From: Salipiger marinus
GTDB lineage: Bacteria > Pseudomonadota > Alphaproteobacteria > Rhodobacterales > Rhodobacteraceae
Reading direction: 5' to 3'
Length of the DNA: 64,000 nt
Assembly: GCF_900100085.1 (NCBI RefSeq)
Contig: NZ_FNEJ01000017.1
Location: forward strand, 1 to 64,000
Numbering within the stretch: the first letter of the stretch is position 1; the number at the start of each line of letters is the position of its first letter. Under the pieces are notes generated by a model. It was not told where the DNA came from. It worked only from the letters and a program-made list of their open reading frames with translations, and searched no databases. Of this stretch, positions 61,286 through 64,000 are shown in pieces. A program made the translations under genes and the position numbers.

Positions 61286-62197
61286 TTGCGTCACATGCAC
61301 GACTTGCCGCAGACCCGCGATCTGGCCGCCTTTGTCGCGGTGGTCGAAGATGGCGGCTTTGCCGAAGCCGGGCGGCGGCTTGGCGTGGCGCCCTCGACGC
61401 TGAGCCGGACGGTGACCCGGCTGGAGCGGATGCTGGGCGTGACGCTGCTGCGCCGGTCGACCCGGATGATCGAACTGACCCCGGAGGGGCGCGAGCTTCT
61501 GCAGGCGGCGCAGGACATCGTGGCCCGCACGGAAGGGCTGTTCGACCTTGCCACCGGCAGCCGCGCGCCGCGCGGCCCGCTGCGGATCAATGCGCCGGTG
61601 TCGTTCATGCTGCATGTCCTCGGGCCGCGGCTGGCGGAGTTTCACGCAGCCTACCCCAAGGTCGAGGTCACGCTCGACATGACCGACCGCATGGTGGACC
61701 TGATCGACAGCCATGCCGATGTGGCGATCCGCTTCGGCACGCTCTCGGACAGCGACATGCTGCGGCGGCATCTTGGCGTGACCTCGTGGCATCTGGTGGC
61801 CGCGCCCGCCTATCTGGCGGCGCAGGGCCTGCCGGGGCGGCCCGAGGATCTGGCGCGGCTGGAACAGGTGCGCTTCACCGCCCCGGACCATATCAACCAG
61901 CTGCGCTTCCGCGGCCTGAGCCAGCCCGTGACGGTGCCCGCCGCCGCCTATGCCGAAAACGGCGAGGCGGTGCGCAGCCTCGTGCTGGGCGGCATGGGGG
62001 TGGCGCGGTTTTCGGAGTTCATGGTGGCGGAGGATCTGGCCAGCGGACGGCTGGTGGAGCTGTTCGCGGGGAAGCTCGACGTGCCGCCGCTGGACATCAC
62101 CGCACTGTTCCTGACCCGCACTTCGGGTCTGCGGCGGCTTGCCGTGTTCCTCGACTGGCTCGAAGAGGTGCTGGCCCCGGGCCCGCCCGCGCCCTGA
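61286..62197 (+). CDS. LysR-family regulator
   Basis: A regulator of about 303 residues with helix-turn-helix FVAVVEDGGFAEAGRRLGVA followed by PSTLSRTVTRLERMLG and an effector domain resembling that of its upstream neighbour (INAPVSFMLHVLGPRLAEFH). GCGAGGGG upstream favours TTG 61286; ATG 61295 is the alternative and changes only three residues. The two adjacent LysR genes may be an old duplication. Targets unknown. Confidence 0.87.
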   Translation: MRHMHDLPQTRDLAAFVAVVEDGGFAEAGRRLGVAPSTLSRTVTRLERMLGVTLLRRSTRMIELTPEGRELLQAAQDIVARTEGLFDLATGSRAPRGPLRINAPVSFMLHVLGPRLAEFHAAYPKVEVTLDMTDRMVDLIDSHADVAIRFGTLSDSDMLRRHLGVTSWHLVAAPAYLAAQGLPGRPEDLARLEQVRFTAPDHINQLRFRGLSQPVTVPAAAYAENGEAVRSLVLGGMGVARFSEFMVAEDLASGRLVELFAGKLDVPPLDITALFLTRTSGLRRLAVFLDWLEEVLAPGPPAP

Positions 62198-62206
62198 CCG
62201 GGCAGA

Positions 62207-62229
62207 CCGGGGCGACAGCGCCGCCCCGG
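62207..62229. terminator. Bidirectional hairpin between convergent genes
   Basis: CCGGGGCG (62207-62214) and CGCCCCGG (62222-62229) pair perfectly over eight bases with a seven-base loop, between the LysR stop and the stop of the sugar-binding protein gene. Confidence 0.65.
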
Positions 62230-62243
62230 CCCGTCATGACGGA

Positions 62244-63362
62244 TCAGAAGTCGAAATCGTCGACATTCTCGGCGTTGAAGACCGTGGGCGCGCCCAGCAG
62301 AACCTCGGACCCGTTGATGATCTGCAGCGTGCCAAGCCGCCCGGCCTCGACCTCGGCGGCGCCGGGTTCCAGCGTGCCGTCCACGGCGGCCTTCAGCACA
62401 TGCAGCGCGGCATAGCCCATGTCCACCGGGTTCCAGAGCACGGCATCCTCCATGCAGCCCGACTTGATATAGGGCCGGATGGCATTGGGCGTGGCGAGCC
62501 CCATCACCGACACCTCGCCGCACAGATCGGCCTGCGTCACCGCCTCTGCCGCGGCGGGGGTGGCGACCGAGGTCATGCCGACCAGCCCGTCCATGTCCTC
62601 GCCATACTTGTTGATGAGCGTCATCGCCTGATTGAAGGACAGGATGTTGTCCTCCTGCGCCTCGACCGTCTCCAGCCATTCCATCTCGGGATAGCACTTG
62701 GCCTGATAAGCGTCCATTTCGGCGATCCAGCGCGCCTGATTGGGCGTGGTGAAGGTCGAGGTGACGATGGCAAAGGATCCGTCCGCGCCGATCTGCTGGG
62801 CCAGCTCGTCCATCAGGGTCTTGGCCACGCCGTTGAACTGGGCGGGATTGACGAACCACTGCCGCGCGTCGGGTTCGGCATCGCTGTCATAACCGACCAC
62901 ATGGATCCCTGCCTCCAGCGCCTTGCGCAGCACCGGGGCGATGGCCACCGGGTCATTCGCCGCGTAAAGGATGCCACCCACGCCCGAGGTGATGTAATTG
63001 TCGATCAGCGTGATCTGGTCGTCGATATTGGCCTGCGCGGGCCCGTCGGTGGTGGCCTCCACGCCGTCGAGTTCGGCGGCGGCTTCGGCCACGCCCGCAG
63101 ACGTGGCGTTGAAATAGCCGATGCCCACCAACTTCGGTACGTCGACCACGCGCAGCGTGTCAGAGGGCTGGGCGCCGGTCACGGTGCCGCCATTATAGCT
63201 GCCTGCATCGGGCGCCACGGTCGAGGCGTCGCAGGCCAGCGGGCTGGTCGGCTGGTCGTCGCCGCCGGTCCATGCCGCCTGCGCGGGGGCAGCAAAACTT
63301 GCCGCAAGGATGGCGGCGCTGCCCATCAGGCAGGGCAGGGTGCGTGTCAGGGTCTGGGTCAT
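62244..63362 (-). CDS. ABC sugar transporter substrate-binding protein (RbsB/RhaS type)
   Basis: A 372-residue periplasmic protein of Peripla_BP_4 type. A signal peptide (LTRTLPCLMGSAAILAASFA) ends near APAQAAW. The fold's landmarks are VGIGYFNATSAGVAEAAAEL, GGILYAANDPVAIAPVLRKA and VVGYDSDAEPDARQWFVNPA. GGAGGAG lies upstream of the ATG at 63362. It follows a permease gene on the same strand, so it is the distal gene of a sugar-importer operon. Ligand unknown. Confidence 0.92.
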   Translation of the reverse strand: MTQTLTRTLPCLMGSAAILAASFAAPAQAAWTGGDDQPTSPLACDASTVAPDAGSYNGGTVTGAQPSDTLRVVDVPKLVGIGYFNATSAGVAEAAAELDGVEATTDGPAQANIDDQITLIDNYITSGVGGILYAANDPVAIAPVLRKALEAGIHVVGYDSDAEPDARQWFVNPAQFNGVAKTLMDELAQQIGADGSFAIVTSTFTTPNQARWIAEMDAYQAKCYPEMEWLETVEAQEDNILSFNQAMTLINKYGEDMDGLVGMTSVATPAAAEAVTQADLCGEVSVMGLATPNAIRPYIKSGCMEDAVLWNPVDMGYAALHVLKAAVDGTLEPGAAEVEAGRLGTLQIINGSEVLLGAPTVFNAENVDDFDF

Positions 63363-63414
63363 CTCGTTCTCCTCCAGGATCCGCACAGGGCGGTGGGGCC
63401 TCCTCGCCCCGGTA

Positions 63415-63441
63415 ATGCCGCGGGCCTCCTGCCTGCGGCAT
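63415..63441 (-). other. Intercistronic hairpin between permease and binding-protein genes
   Basis: ATGCCGCGGGC (63415-63425) pairs with GCCTGCGGCAT (63431-63441) over eleven bases, one of them G-U, with loop CTCCT. A smaller stem, GGGGC with GCCCC, lies next to it (63395-63410). It may separate the mRNA of the binding protein from that of the permease. Confidence 0.6.
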
Positions 63442-63460
63442 GTCGTGATGCGGGCCGCGC

Positions 63461-64000
63461 TCAGGCGCGGGCCCGGCGTTCTGTCAGGGTGCTGACCAGC
63501 AGCGTCGCGATCAGCACCACGCCGATCAGCACGATGGTGCCGTCGCCCTTGACGCCCGCCAGCGACAGCCCGTTTTCCAGCACCTGCACAAGGATCAGCC
63601 CCAGCGCGGTGCCAAGGATGGTGCCGCGCCCGCCAAAGATGCTGGTGCCGCCCAGAACCACGGCGGTGATCACGTCCAGTTCCAGCCCGGTGCCCATGTC
63701 GGACCGGGTGGTGGACACGCGCGCCACGAAGATCAGCGCGGCCAGCGCCGAGGCAAAGCCGGACACGGCATAGATCGCAAGCTTTGTGGCATCGACCGGC
63801 AGGCCCGAAAAGCGGGCGGCGGTCTCGCTGGCGCCGATGGCGTAGACGGTGCGGCCCCAGCGGGTGAAGCCAAGGATCGCCCCCGCCAGGGCCAGCGCGG
63901 CAAGCAGGATCCAGACCTGCACCGGCAGGCCCAGCCAGTCGCCCTGTCCCAGCCGCGCGAACCATTCCGGCCAGCCGCGCACCGACCGCGCCTGACTGAT
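63461..64000 (-). CDS. ABC sugar transporter permease (RbsC/RhaQ type), partial
   Basis: The last 179 residues of a BPD_transp_2 permease; the 5' part lies beyond the window. Landmarks are FTRWGRTVYAIGASETAARF, SGLPVDATKLAIYAVSGFAS and the GGTSIFGGRGTILGTALGLI loop, all typical of ribose/rhamnose-type permeases. Four or five helices are visible. The frame stays open to base 64000. It is the upstream partner of the binding protein at 62244-63362. Confidence 0.92.
   Translation of the reverse strand: MSQARSVRGWPEWFARLGQGDWLGLPVQVWILLAALALAGAILGFTRWGRTVYAIGASETAARFSGLPVDATKLAIYAVSGFASALAALIFVARVSTTRSDMGTGLELDVITAVVLGGTSIFGGRGTILGTALGLILVQVLENGLSLAGVKGDGTIVLIGVVLIATLLVSTLTERRARA

Overview
The window is high-GC DNA (by eye about two-thirds G+C), packed with genes that often overlap by 1-4 bases. 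The families present, and a typical intergenic double-hairpin element near 21.7 kb, suggest an alphaproteobacterium of the Rhodobacteraceae, perhaps Paracoccus-like. This placement is inference from content; no rRNA or housekeeping marker is present. I recognised no tRNA, rRNA, CRISPR array or phage genes. The window is an accessory region of catabolic, transport and regulatory modules.

Layout. (1) 1-4.9 kb: the end of an IS5-family element cuts into a large hybrid sensor kinase, followed by a single-domain receiver and a LuxR-type regulator; this stretch looks less GC-rich than the rest. (2) 5.2-16.8 kb: an HSL-type esterase, then a carnitine-degradation operon behind a GlxA/CdhR-like regulator: a dehydrocarnitine cleavage enzyme, a carnitine dehydrogenase-thioesterase fusion, a CocE-type hydrolase and a complete peptide-type ABC importer with a fused double ATPase. 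(3) 16.9-20.1 kb: a periplasmic thiol-redox operon (DsbD/ScsB, an Lgt-like/TlpA hybrid, DsbA/ScsC). (4) 20.2-25.5 kb: phospholipase D-like protein, CsbD stress protein with a 28-residue membrane peptide, DSD1-type PLP enzyme with divergent LysR gene, EamA exporter. (5) 25.6-34.4 kb: siderophore module with SIP reductase, TonB receptor, AraC regulator, FecBCDE-type importer and MFS protein.

(6) 34.4-41.4 kb: a PrpB-like lyase, a PrpF-like isomerase and a GntR/FCD repressor, divergent from a tripartite tricarboxylate transporter (TctC-TctB-TctA) plus an AbrB-family membrane protein; together they look like uptake and degradation of a di- or tricarboxylate. (7) 41.5-57 kb: a large IclR-centred catabolic island. 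On one side are an AldA-like dehydrogenase, an enolase-superfamily enzyme and a GMC oxidoreductase; on the other an unusual aspartase/fumarase-superfamily protein, an aldehyde dehydrogenase, an aldo/keto reductase, a second peptide-type ABC importer with fused ATPases and a LysR regulator. A 38-base composite palindrome lies between the divergent arms. (8) 57-62.2 kb: MFS exporter, broken pirin gene, mhqO-mhqD-like quinone detoxification pair and two LysR genes; a shared 23-base motif links the MFS and mhqO control regions. (9) 62.2-64 kb: a sugar-type binding protein and a permease that runs off the window.

The best candidates for undescribed biology are the carnitine operon with an unexpected hydrolase and peptide-type importer, and the IclR island, whose lyase keeps the superfamily catalytic loop but has changed three residues normally used for substrate binding.
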